Assembly (NCBI GenBank): GCA_026419815.1
Contig: JAOAKR010000007.1
Coordinates: forward strand, 1-18,873
DNA length: 18,873 nucleotides
Reading direction: 5' to 3'
Source: Microcaldota archaeon
GTDB lineage: Archaea; Micrarchaeota; Micrarchaeia; CAILAH01
Shown: positions 6,843 through 14,714 of the stretch, piece by piece
Numbering within the stretch: the first letter of the stretch is position 1
Layout: every line of letters starts with the position of its first letter
Translations under genes and position numbers: made by a program
Notes under the pieces: generated by a model
Database searches by the model: none
Told to the model about the DNA's origin: nothing
What the model saw: the letters and a program-made list of their open reading frames with translations, nothing else

Positions 6843-8426
6843 TCACCTGACTATATTGCGCGACAGCACCGGCCTGGTGCGCAGCCATTCAAGATCGCAC
6901 GTTGCGCCTGTTATGTCGCGCATTGACTGTGCACCTGTGAGAAGCATCGCTATGCGCGAGGCACCCATCCCCCACGCAATCACGCTCTTTTCAATGCCAA
7001 GCGGCTTCAGTGTCTCGGGCCTGAATATCCCTGAGTTGATGAGTGCGTACCACTTGCCGAGCTTTGGGTCGTAATAGTGCGCCTCCATGCTGGGCTCCGT
7101 GTAGGGGTTATATGTTGGCTTGAACCGTATCTTGGTTATACCCAGCCGGGCATAATATTCCCTTACAAAGCCCATCAGGTCCGCAAGTGAGAGGCTGTCG
7201 CCTATTATGAACCCTTCAGCCTGGAAAAACTCGGCGAGATGTGTGGCGTCCACCTTTTCATTCCTGAAATTGTGCGCCACATAGAAATACTTGCCGTTGG
7301 CAATCTCCCTGCCTTCCATGCGCGCACGCTCGGCAAGCAGTGCAAGCGTCCTGAACGTCGTAGCAGTTGAGTGCGTGCGCAGGAGCATCCTGCTCGCCAC
7401 CTCTTCACTCCACTCGCCCTTAGTCGTGTGCGTGCGCTTGAGTCCCCTCTCGTGCATTTCCTTGAACTTGGCAATCAGCTTTGTGTCAAGCCGTGCACGG
7501 CCCTCAACGTAAAACGTGTCCTGCTCGTCACGGGCTGGATGGTCCTGCGGGATCCACATCACGTCCATATTCCAGAATGCCGCCTCAACAACGGGACCCT
7601 CCATCTCCTGGAACCCCATCTCAATGAATATGTCCCTCAATATGTTGTTCGCCTCAACCATAGGGTGCCTGCGGCCGGCAACTGTGCCCTGTGTTTTGAG
7701 GGCAACATCGTAATGCCTGAACTCCTTCCCCCTCCACAACCCGCTCTTGAGCATCTCCTCTGTGACTTCCTCTGCAAGGTCAAGGCCACTGAACTGCGCC
7801 GTGAGCGCATCCGCGGCCTGCCTGCCCAACTGTGTCAGCCTCACGGAGACGGTCTTTTGCATATACTCCTTAACAAGACCCCTCTGCACGAGCTCCTCCA
7901 CCTCATCACGCAGCTCGGGAGGCAGTTTTGACGCCTCCAGCCCGCCACTATACTTGGTGAGCGGGTTCTCGGGCGGCAATGAGCCTGCCGGGCGGCCTTG
8001 TTTGGCCTGCCCACCGGCACCTTGCGCCTGCCGCCTTAAAACCCTGATTATTACGTCGTTGCCGGCCTTCTCAACAGTTATGAGCATGCGCTTCTTGAGC
8101 ACGCCAAGCGTGGGCGCAACCTCCTCGCGCGGGAGGGACAGCTCTGACATGCGCTTCTCGCCGTGTGCAAGCTCCGCAAGCAAGCGGTGCTCGGGCAGCC
8201 CAATCTTTAAGTACTGCTCGCCGCGCGGCGTGAGTATGTAATATTTGCGCTCGCCGCGCTCACACTGCGCAAGCCCCCTCTCAGAAAGCATACTTATCGC
8301 TGTAAGCGCCTCGGCCTCGCTGACGCCTGCCTTGGCAAGTATGGCCTTGAAATCTGAACCGATATGCGGGAGCACCTTGCGCTCCAATGGATGCAATGAA
8401 TAGATTATGCCCTTAATATCCGCCAT
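6843..8426 (-). CDS. pheS: Phenylalanyl-tRNA synthetase alpha subunit
   Basis: This 527-residue class II synthetase subunit carries the catalytic site of PheRS. The N-terminal half has winged-helix tRNA-binding domains (about 1-190), joined by a Gly/Gln/Pro-rich linker (AQGAGGQAKQGRPAGSLPPE). The catalytic core begins near RHPMVEANNILRDIFIEMGF. It includes PQDHPARDEQDTFYV, motif 2 HNFRNEKVDATHLAEFFQAEG, and GWGM-type motif 3 seen here as WGMGASRIAMLLTG. The start at ATG 8426 is preferred over an upstream GTG at 8444, because GGTGG lies seven nucleotides before it and archaeal homologues start near this point. It is first in the pheS-pheT operon and diverges from the ankyrin gene. The frame ends NIVR, and its stop overlaps the pheT ribosome-binding site. 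Confidence 0.96.
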   Translation of the reverse strand: MADIKGIIYSLHPLERKVLPHIGSDFKAILAKAGVSEAEALTAISMLSERGLAQCERGERKYYILTPRGEQYLKIGLPEHRLLAELAHGEKRMSELSLPREEVAPTLGVLKKRMLITVEKAGNDVIIRVLRRQAQGAGGQAKQGRPAGSLPPENPLTKYSGGLEASKLPPELRDEVEELVQRGLVKEYMQKTVSVRLTQLGRQAADALTAQFSGLDLAEEVTEEMLKSGLWRGKEFRHYDVALKTQGTVAGRRHPMVEANNILRDIFIEMGFQEMEGPVVEAAFWNMDVMWIPQDHPARDEQDTFYVEGRARLDTKLIAKFKEMHERGLKRTHTTKGEWSEEVASRMLLRTHSTATTFRTLALLAERARMEGREIANGKYFYVAHNFRNEKVDATHLAEFFQAEGFIIGDSLSLADLMGFVREYYARLGITKIRFKPTYNPYTEPSMEAHYYDPKLGKWYALINSGIFRPETLKPLGIEKSVIAWGMGASRIAMLLTGAQSMRDITGATCDLEWLRTRPVLSRNIVR

Positions 8427-8460
8427 ATGCCCACCATAGTGCACCCTGTGCGTCAGATAT

Positions 8461-8487
8461 CCCTTTATATGCCCGCCATATATTTAA
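8461..8487. promoter_or_regulatory. Divergent promoter region of pheS and the ankyrin gene
   Basis: Two TATA-like elements lie in the 101-nt gap between the starts. ATATAAAGGG (minus strand, 8461-8470) is about 40 nt upstream of pheS. TTAAATATAT (8478-8487) can serve either strand and would place a plus-strand start near 8508, ahead of GGTGGT at 8520-8525. A GCCCGCCATATA / GCCCACCATAG-like motif occurs on both sides; its role is unknown. Confidence 0.45.
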
Positions 8488-8527
8488 CCTTTTTAAGATC
8501 ACCCGCGAATATGGGTTAGGTGGTAGT

Positions 8528-8968
8528 ATGGCAAGCGAGGCACAGTTTGACAAGGCAAGGTTCTCATTTAAGACAGAGTTCCTGGATGCCAAGGATCAGG
8601 TGTCAAGGTTCGTGAGGGGGGCTTACCTCAACGACAAGAATACGGTTGAGTTCTACGTACTGCAAGGGTATTCGCCCAACCTTCAGAACCAGAACGGGGA
8701 CACGCCGGTGATGGCTGCCGCGTGCGCAGGCAACATCGGGCTCCTTAAGTACCTGCTGCAGCACGGGGGAGACCCAGACTTCAAAAATAATGACGGGATA
8801 ACCGCACTTATGTATGCTGTTGCAAACGGCAGGAACGAGGCAGTAAGGCTGCTTGTGGGCGCAGGTGCCGACAAGTCAATTGCGACTAAGGACGGGATGA
8901 CTGCAGAAGAGATTGCGCGCCTGCTAGGCAATATGGAGGTCCTTGGGATGCTCAAGGACGAGATTTGA
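8528..8968 (+). CDS. Small ankyrin-repeat protein
   Basis: This 146-residue soluble protein is built almost wholly of ankyrin repeats. A helical cap (residues 1-54, with NDKNTVEFYVLQGYSPNLQN) is followed by a repeat at about 56-88 (NGDTPVMAAACAGNIGLLKY), one at 89-121 (DGITALMYAVANGRNEAVRL) and a C-terminal capping repeat at 122-146. The conserved G-x-T-x-L/V-x-x-A core and GADP-like turns (GGDPDFKN, GADKSI) are clear. Such proteins bind partner proteins; the partner cannot be predicted. The start follows GGTGGT, spaced two to three bases before ATG. It precedes the large-protein block on the same strand, but a TATA box at 8981 separates it from that block. Confidence 0.88.
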   Translation: MASEAQFDKARFSFKTEFLDAKDQVSRFVRGAYLNDKNTVEFYVLQGYSPNLQNQNGDTPVMAAACAGNIGLLKYLLQHGGDPDFKNNDGITALMYAVANGRNEAVRLLVGAGADKSIATKDGMTAEEIARLLGNMEVLGMLKDEI

Positions 8969-8980
8969 GGGGCTGGCAAA

Positions 8981-8990
8981 GTATTTAAAT
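8981..8990 (+). promoter_or_regulatory. TATA box upstream of the large-protein block
   Basis: GTATTTAAAT lies 12 nt after the ankyrin stop codon. A start site near 9011 would leave a leader of about 36 nt containing TTTGGGGGA (9033-9041), a G-rich ribosome-binding site, ahead of the ATG at 9047. A second TATA-like GGTATACTT at 9027 is too close to the start codon. Confidence 0.45.
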
Positions 8991-9046
8991 GGGGAATGAG
9001 AGTGATTAGATAGCTGCCAGAATGCGGTATACTTTGGGGGATTAAT

Positions 9047-10072
9047 ATGGAGTCATTCAAACAAAAAGAAAAGGATGAAAAGCGCGCGAGAGATCTTTAT
9101 CTGTCGTTTAACTTGAGGCTGCTTGAGGATGACATGAATTTCAATGATTTAGTTTCACGGCTGGCTGGGGCTAAAGGTGAAATAGAAAGGAAAGCTGCTG
9201 AAATCAAAGTTCGTGAGGCAGTAGCTGAGATGATAAGGGAGTTTGCGCGTGAAAAGGGCGAGGGCGTATACTCCTCACGTGAGATTCAAAAGGCAATTGA
9301 TTTAGTAATGGATGACTTGAAAAAAGAAGCACGTGATCTGAGCCCAAAATCCAAGATTATAATCGAGACGCCACTGCAAATAGCTGGCACTGTGCCCACT
9401 AAGAAAAAGGGATATCTTTCTGGTGAAAACGTCAAGGATTTCCAAATAGCCTATAATTATCTCGTTGAGGAAAAACTCATAAACGGTGAGCTTCTCAAAA
9501 CCGATGGGATACGCGGCCCAAAGACGATGAAAGCGGAGGAAGAAGTGCGGAAATTCTTGAAAGATAAGGGGATAACGGTCAAAGGTAATTATGCCAACCT
9601 TGATAAGGCGATCAGAAAATGGAATGATGAGCAGGGCAAAGGCCCTATTGAAACCGCAACAGCAAAATCAGCAGAGACGACTGTGTTTATTCCAAAACTT
9701 GCAAAGATTTATGCCAGTGGCCAGTTGAAAAATGTTCCACTGGAAGAGGAGCAGGAAAAAGAGCGTCAAGCATGGAAGGATCTTAATGAAAAGAGGATAA
9801 GCGCGATGATTGGAAAGATAAGACTGGCAATTAAAGAAGGGAATAAGGAACATGCTGATGAACTAATCAAAGAGTTTAAAGGGTATGCATTGACGCTCAA
9901 GGGAAGTGATCCAGATAACTTTAAGGCGGCGAAAACGCTCCTTAAGAAACTGGAACCGGATTATGCCAAGTTCAAAGATGAAAAGAAAATGGCTGAGGAA
10001 GAGAAAGAACCGTCACCCAAACCAAAAGCCGAAACAAAGGCTAAGAAAAAATACCGCCCAGAGGACTTCTGA
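9047..10072 (+). CDS. Unassigned charged protein with a peptidoglycan-binding-like motif
   Basis: I do not recognise this 341-residue protein as a whole. Residues 1-100 are helical and highly charged. Residues about 126-173 read like a PG_binding_1 module: NVKDFQIAYNYL, then KTDGIRGPKTMKAEEEVRKF, matching the family core DGxxGxxT followed by a helix. Residues 215-310 are again helical. Residues 312-341 are a Lys/Glu/Pro-rich tail ending KKKYRPEDF. There is no signal peptide or membrane segment. Codons are richer in A than in the flanking housekeeping genes (many AAA and GAA), consistent with a distinct history. It is the first gene of the large-protein block. The tail nearly repeats that of the protein ending at 17684, suggesting a common handling signal. 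Confidence 0.75.
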   Translation: MESFKQKEKDEKRARDLYLSFNLRLLEDDMNFNDLVSRLAGAKGEIERKAAEIKVREAVAEMIREFAREKGEGVYSSREIQKAIDLVMDDLKKEARDLSPKSKIIIETPLQIAGTVPTKKKGYLSGENVKDFQIAYNYLVEEKLINGELLKTDGIRGPKTMKAEEEVRKFLKDKGITVKGNYANLDKAIRKWNDEQGKGPIETATAKSAETTVFIPKLAKIYASGQLKNVPLEEEQEKERQAWKDLNEKRISAMIGKIRLAIKEGNKEHADELIKEFKGYALTLKGSDPDNFKAAKTLLKKLEPDYAKFKDEKKMAEEEKEPSPKPKAETKAKKKYRPEDF

Positions 10073-10082
10073 CCAATGGCAA

Positions 10083-10100
10083 TATTTTTATTCTTATAAT
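10083..10100 (+). promoter_or_regulatory. T-rich terminator and TATA element between two large-protein genes
   Basis: The 45-nt gap holds TATTTTTATTCTTATAAT. The T-run could end the upstream transcript. TTATAA (10094-10099) is about 22 nt before the ATG at 10118, slightly close but compatible with a leaderless start. No Shine-Dalgarno precedes that ATG. Confidence 0.4.
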
Positions 10101-10117
10101 CTCCCAATTTTGCCCCA

Positions 10118-12427
10118 ATGAGATCCTATTTTGCGAAACGGGCCATATGTTCGGCGGTTCTTACTGCCCAGCTCTTATCTGTTGGCCCTTCATTTTGCCA
10201 CGCTTATAGCACGGAGCCAGGGCATTCTGCTCCAACGAAACAAATAAAAAGGATAAAAGATAATAGTGAGACGAGGGATTTGATGGCGCTCAAAGAGGAT
10301 GAGCTCAAGACGAAGGAACTTGAACAAAAAAAGAAGATTCTGGAGCTTAACAAATTGGTTGAGGAAACCCTAGAAACTTTAAAAGCTATGCCAAAAAATG
10401 AAAAGACGGGCCTTCTTATTGAAAAACTTAGTGTTGCCAAGCAATACTTGACAGAATGCGCTAATGGCAAAGCGGAATACTCTTCTGAAAATATTGAGAA
10501 AATAAAAACCAGGGTAGGAGAAGCCGAGTCAATAATTGAGCAGCAAAAAAGCTTGAGGAAAGCTGGGAAAAAAACCATCACGAAAGCAGAGGGGAAAGCA
10601 GAAATTGCGGGTGTGCAGCCCGTCCTTTCAACAGAGCTTCTGGATCAGTTGCAGGTGCTGGACCTCCTTCTCAGCAGTGGCGCTTCTAACTTGGAAATAC
10701 AGAATGCATTGCTTACAATAGCAAAAATTAAGGACACCGCTCCTGACAAAGCCACAGCGGACGAATACGGGAAAATTGAGGGGTCAGCGGTCAAGAAGTT
10801 AGGCAATGTTTATGGGCTGTATTTGCTGTCTGGAGGCAATTTTACGGAGTTCGCCGATACGCTTGCAAACGCAATAAAGGACAGGGCGGACATTAATTAC
10901 GCTGACACGCTCAAGAAGCTTAACAGTAGTGCCCTTTTGTTCACATATCAGTCTCTTGGTTTTCCGCTCACCGGCAAGATGGGTGCTGGTTATGACAAGC
11001 TTCAGGAGTACTCACTTATGAATGTCAACCTAAAGGGGTACATAGATAGCTTTATTGAGAAAGAACTCAATTCGGTTGCACTTACTGAGAAGATGACTGT
11101 TGGGCAAGTGCTGGCCAATTATAAGGCCCGCGGGGATACCATTGATCGTTTCATAAGGGAATACAATGAGATACTCAGGGATGCACGTGAAGTGCGCTCT
11201 TACAAAGAAGTTACTGATTTCATAGTGAGGCTTGACAATTACATCACAAAAAGGTTAGGTGTAACTGACAGATCCTCCAATGACTATAAGCAGATTTACC
11301 TAAGCATAACAAATGAGTTTTTTGACGAGAAATCAATCGGCTACTTAATCCTAATGGGTGAGGATAAGGATAAAGCCGAGAAAACTGCCAAGGAAAAGTA
11401 TGATTATGTTAACACAGGCATCAGCTGGTACAGGCAGGCGTTCAATGAGGCAATTAACCAATCAACTATGGATAATGCGATTAAGGCAGTGTATATGGAG
11501 CGTGCACAGAAGCTATTCAACAGCGGCTACTTTGAGCGGAAGTATATCCTGTTCTCGCTTGAGATGTCCGCCGCTAAGGGCGCCTCAATTGAGAAAAATA
11601 TGTATGGCATAGCCACATCATCCTTGTTCGGTGAGACAATCAATGGGCTCTACCTTATGAGCAAGCTTCATCCCTCACTGTTTCCAAAATATATTATGCT
11701 CCAGAAGGAAATAATCGGCAGGGCAAAGACGCCCGCAGAGGCTGCAAGGCTCTTGCGTACAGTGAACCAAGGGATTGAGGATCGTGTTGCTACATCCACT
11801 ACTGAGACTATTATGTATGTTGGCAAGGTGCTCGATGACGCCACCGCAAACCTCAAAGCCACAAAAAGCATATTTGACAGGTTTGAAGCGCTCAAAATGC
11901 TTGCAGTTGAGGACTTGCGCTCAAAGCCTTTGGAAGAGGCAAACCTTGCTGTTGGGCACACGCCGCTGCTCAAGACTGTTTCCGAGCTGCAGGATTTCCA
12001 GAGACTGCAGTATTCCATTGGGATGCTTGGCATACTTGCCGGGCAGGATTACAGGGCGTTCAGCAGGGACAGTGAGGAATATGCAAAAGGCAAATTTGCG
12101 CTCAAGTATTCGGCCGTTTCGCTTTACGAGCGCGCCAAAAACGAGCTCCGCCCAAGGAATTATATGATGGGCATTGAGCCGGAGATTAGCAGTGGTATGG
12201 ATGTTGACACGCTTACAAATGCCATCAACCGTGCCTTAGTCAAGAACGATCTCATGTTCGCACGCCAGCTTTACAGGGAATATGTGAGTGCTGGTGGCGC
12301 AATGGACGCAGAAATCGGCAGGTCCGAAGCTGGCGGTGAGGTGCTTTACAGTGGGCCAGAGGGGGCATCCCCTGTTTGTTGGTGGCACCGTGGCTGCGCC
12401 CGGTACGGGCATAAAGAGGGTATATGA
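10118..12427 (+). CDS. Large secreted helical protein, N-terminal part of a frameshifted gene
   Basis: This 769-residue frame begins with a signal-peptide-like N-terminus: basic MRSYFAKRA, hydrophobic ICSAVLTAQLLSVGPSF, and likely cleavage near CHA-YS (about residue 29). Residues about 40-165 are Lys/Glu-rich with coiled-coil character (DELKTKELEQKKKILELNKL). The rest is predominantly helical, with no recognised domain. The last 20 residues (ASPVCWWHRGCARYGHKEGI) differ sharply in composition and look out of frame. Dropping one G from GGGGG at 12361-12365 joins residue 749 to the next frame at HPLFVGGTVAAPGTG, giving about 1,528 residues. Whether this is an assembly error, a real mutation, programmed frameshifting or two overlapping genes is unresolved. 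I infer a role at the cell surface. Confidence 0.75.
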   Translation: MRSYFAKRAICSAVLTAQLLSVGPSFCHAYSTEPGHSAPTKQIKRIKDNSETRDLMALKEDELKTKELEQKKKILELNKLVEETLETLKAMPKNEKTGLLIEKLSVAKQYLTECANGKAEYSSENIEKIKTRVGEAESIIEQQKSLRKAGKKTITKAEGKAEIAGVQPVLSTELLDQLQVLDLLLSSGASNLEIQNALLTIAKIKDTAPDKATADEYGKIEGSAVKKLGNVYGLYLLSGGNFTEFADTLANAIKDRADINYADTLKKLNSSALLFTYQSLGFPLTGKMGAGYDKLQEYSLMNVNLKGYIDSFIEKELNSVALTEKMTVGQVLANYKARGDTIDRFIREYNEILRDAREVRSYKEVTDFIVRLDNYITKRLGVTDRSSNDYKQIYLSITNEFFDEKSIGYLILMGEDKDKAEKTAKEKYDYVNTGISWYRQAFNEAINQSTMDNAIKAVYMERAQKLFNSGYFERKYILFSLEMSAAKGASIEKNMYGIATSSLFGETINGLYLMSKLHPSLFPKYIMLQKEIIGRAKTPAEAARLLRTVNQGIEDRVATSTTETIMYVGKVLDDATANLKATKSIFDRFEALKMLAVEDLRSKPLEEANLAVGHTPLLKTVSELQDFQRLQYSIGMLGILAGQDYRAFSRDSEEYAKGKFALKYSAVSLYERAKNELRPRNYMMGIEPEISSGMDVDTLTNAINRALVKNDLMFARQLYREYVSAGGAMDAEIGRSEAGGEVLYSGPEGASPVCWWHRGCARYGHKEGI

Positions 12428-14705
12428 GGTTGGGCCGGATGGCACGCTTCAAGAGAAACGGCAGGACTATGAGGCCACAGCCGGCGGAGAAGGCGAGGTG
12501 AAATCCGTACAGGAGCGCCTCGGTGAAGGGGAAACGGGGCTGGTCAAGGGTGAGGAGCGCCTTAGGTTCATTGTGCGACCGGGATTCGGTGATGCTGAAC
12601 TTGCCGCACGTGACCTTGCAAGGAATGTGCTTGAGAAGGGCAGTGAGGTCCTGCTTGTTGTGCGTGTTAGGCACGTTGATGAGAACGGCTATCTCAGGCG
12701 CGGGGGCGGGGATACTGGTGAGGAAGTAAAATTCTATTACACACGGCCTGACGGGACGGTGCAAGAAGTACATTTCTCAGAGCCTGTTGAAAAATACTTA
12801 AAGAAATACGCCGCCGCCAGGCTTGACGTAAGCGAGGCAAACCTGTTCGGGATGGTCAAGACCATACCTGCAACATCAAAGAACTTCATTGGCGAGGCGG
12901 TTGCATTTGACCTCAAGGGCATACTTGAATATTCTGAGAGCTACGCGGCTGTTGCGGAAATTTACAGGGGCAGGGGCACCACCAAGGAGAAGGATGAGGA
13001 ATATTGGAGAAACATCAGCAATACGTTTGACCGCCTGTTTGCTAAGGAATGGGGCGTTGCACTTGCACATTCAATACTTGGTGGTCACGCAATCGGGACA
13101 ATGTACAGCGGCTATACGAGGATGGATTATGATGATGGCGGAAGGCTAATCAAGGATGGGACCAGCCATTATGTAAGGGGCCAGTATTTCTGGTACCCTG
13201 ACAAGGGTGCAACTGGCAGGCTTACCGCATATGGAATAGGCGGGTTTACGCAGCAGCTTGAAGGCGGAAAGCTGAAGACAAAGTTTGCCGGGGCATTTGC
13301 TGGGTTTGAGGCCTCATTTTATAACCAGATTTCACTGGGCCTGTTTGACATTGAGAAAGGAGTAATCAGTATGCTTGGTGGGTATAACTCAAGTGATGGC
13401 GAGAAGATTGCAATGGTATTGCTGAGCGGCCAGCGGATATACGATATGATTGACTGGTTCGTTGAGTCTAATTTGGGGATGCAATTCAGCGAGGAATATA
13501 AGATCACTGCAAAGCTGGTCACGCTCCAGCACACGCTGAAAGCGGCTGGGTTCAGTGAAAAGGAAGCGTGGGCGCTTTCGCTGTACACGCTCAACCGGTT
13601 TGGCATCGTGAAGTTCGGTTTTATATACAACAACTCGCGTGCGTTCAGACTGCTCAACGAGATGTACCAAAGATATAATGATGTGCTCTACAGGAAGGGC
13701 AAGGGGGAGAAGATTCCAGCCGAAGAGGGAGGGGAGATGAAGGCGAGAATTCCCCCGCACAGTGCGATTATCATCAAGGATGGTGAGAAAAAAACTGTGA
13801 CTGTGCCCAGCATACCTCTTAATATAAAGGAAACAGCCACAAGCGACAGGGAAGCGCTTGACCAGCTCCTTGAACGCGAGGGCAAGGTGCACGATTTCCA
13901 AGCTGTTGCTGCGATTGACAAATATCTCTATGTTGGTGGAGGCCTTGACATATACAAGAACAGCATTGAAAGCGGGGGCGGCCAGCTCATAGTGTATATG
14001 GGGGATAGTGGCGTGTATTTCGTTGGGTCTGCGCGTGCTGAGTTCGTTGACAAGGTAACGGGGACACCAGTAACAGTTACTGTGGGAATGGGGCTTGATG
14101 GGGCGTTCAGGATTGACATTGGCATAAGCAAGTATGACCGCGGGAAGCTCAATGATGATGATTTCAGGAACCTGGTTGGGAGGGTTATGTTTGCGGCAGG
14201 CGACGCGGCCCAAACGCTGGTTTCACTATCAGCTGGCGGCTCGGCCATTGAAGGGGGGCGGGGTACAGGCGAGCTCTGGGTGGGCTGGAAAGATGGCGCA
14301 CTAACGCAATTCGCCGCACTAAATGTATCTGGCACTGCAGAGAAGGAAAAGGTGGGTGGCGGGTTCTCGGTAGTTGCAAGTTATGGCGGTGAGAAGGAAA
14401 TGGAAGATGGGAAGTCACTCACATATCATTTTGACTTGGTATTTGCTGGTGAGACCAAGAAAGGGCTCAGGCGGGAAGATGTGGCGAAGTATATTGGAGA
14501 CATAATCGGCGCACAGGCAGTAGTCACTGGCAAAACCAAAACTTTGATTGACACTGAAACCTGGGGCGTTGCTGCCGCATTCGTGCCGCCCGGCATTCGC
14601 CCTGAGGCAACTCGCCTATATATGGGAAACCTTGACCCAGCAGTGTTCTTCTCACGTATGCTTTCTGTGTACGGCTACTACTCACTCCGCAGCGTCAAGC
14701 AGTAG
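12351..14705 (+). CDS. Large beta-rich protein, C-terminal part of the frameshifted gene
   Basis: From GTG 12351 this frame encodes 784 residues; it is open from 12288, but residues before about 12366 are probably out of frame. The N-terminal part (HPLFVGGTVAAPGTGIKRVY) leads to helical stretches, then two regions of alternating polar/apolar, aromatic-rich beta strands at about 13080-13450 and 13920-14460 (such as GGGQLIVYMGDSGVYFVGSA and VTVTVGMGLDGAFRIDIGIS). These resemble strands of a barrel or beta-sandwich surface protein. There is no signal peptide of its own, which favours fusion to the preceding frame. A real independent start remains possible, since GGTGAGGTG (12335-12343) lies seven bases before GTG 12351. 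The stop abuts the next gene's ribosome-binding site. No family is recognised. Confidence 0.72.
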   Translation: MGQRGHPLFVGGTVAAPGTGIKRVYEVGPDGTLQEKRQDYEATAGGEGEVKSVQERLGEGETGLVKGEERLRFIVRPGFGDAELAARDLARNVLEKGSEVLLVVRVRHVDENGYLRRGGGDTGEEVKFYYTRPDGTVQEVHFSEPVEKYLKKYAAARLDVSEANLFGMVKTIPATSKNFIGEAVAFDLKGILEYSESYAAVAEIYRGRGTTKEKDEEYWRNISNTFDRLFAKEWGVALAHSILGGHAIGTMYSGYTRMDYDDGGRLIKDGTSHYVRGQYFWYPDKGATGRLTAYGIGGFTQQLEGGKLKTKFAGAFAGFEASFYNQISLGLFDIEKGVISMLGGYNSSDGEKIAMVLLSGQRIYDMIDWFVESNLGMQFSEEYKITAKLVTLQHTLKAAGFSEKEAWALSLYTLNRFGIVKFGFIYNNSRAFRLLNEMYQRYNDVLYRKGKGEKIPAEEGGEMKARIPPHSAIIIKDGEKKTVTVPSIPLNIKETATSDREALDQLLEREGKVHDFQAVAAIDKYLYVGGGLDIYKNSIESGGGQLIVYMGDSGVYFVGSARAEFVDKVTGTPVTVTVGMGLDGAFRIDIGISKYDRGKLNDDDFRNLVGRVMFAAGDAAQTLVSLSAGGSAIEGGRGTGELWVGWKDGALTQFAALNVSGTAEKEKVGGGFSVVASYGGEKEMEDGKSLTYHFDLVFAGETKKGLRREDVAKYIGDIIGAQAVVTGKTKTLIDTETWGVAAAFVPPGIRPEATRLYMGNLDPAVFFSRMLSVYGYYSLRSVKQ
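12361..12365 (+). other. Putative frameshift site (GGGGG)
   Basis: The frame read from 10118 gives GPEG then an unnatural Trp/Cys/His-rich tail ending at 12427. With four G instead of five it reads GPEG-HPLFVGGTV and continues to 14705. The run is the only homopolymer in the overlap that joins the frames without losing plausible residues on either side. Confidence 0.55.
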
Positions 14706-14714
14706 GTGTCCCCT

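Noticed and set aside
7371..7931. 186-codon plus-strand frame opposite pheS
   Set aside because: It is antisense to well-conserved synthetase sequence and has no start signals.
13389..14213. 274-codon minus-strand frame within the giant-protein block
   Set aside because: It is antisense to the beta-rich frame, which has better composition and is continuous with its neighbours; no TATA box or ribosome-binding site is evident.
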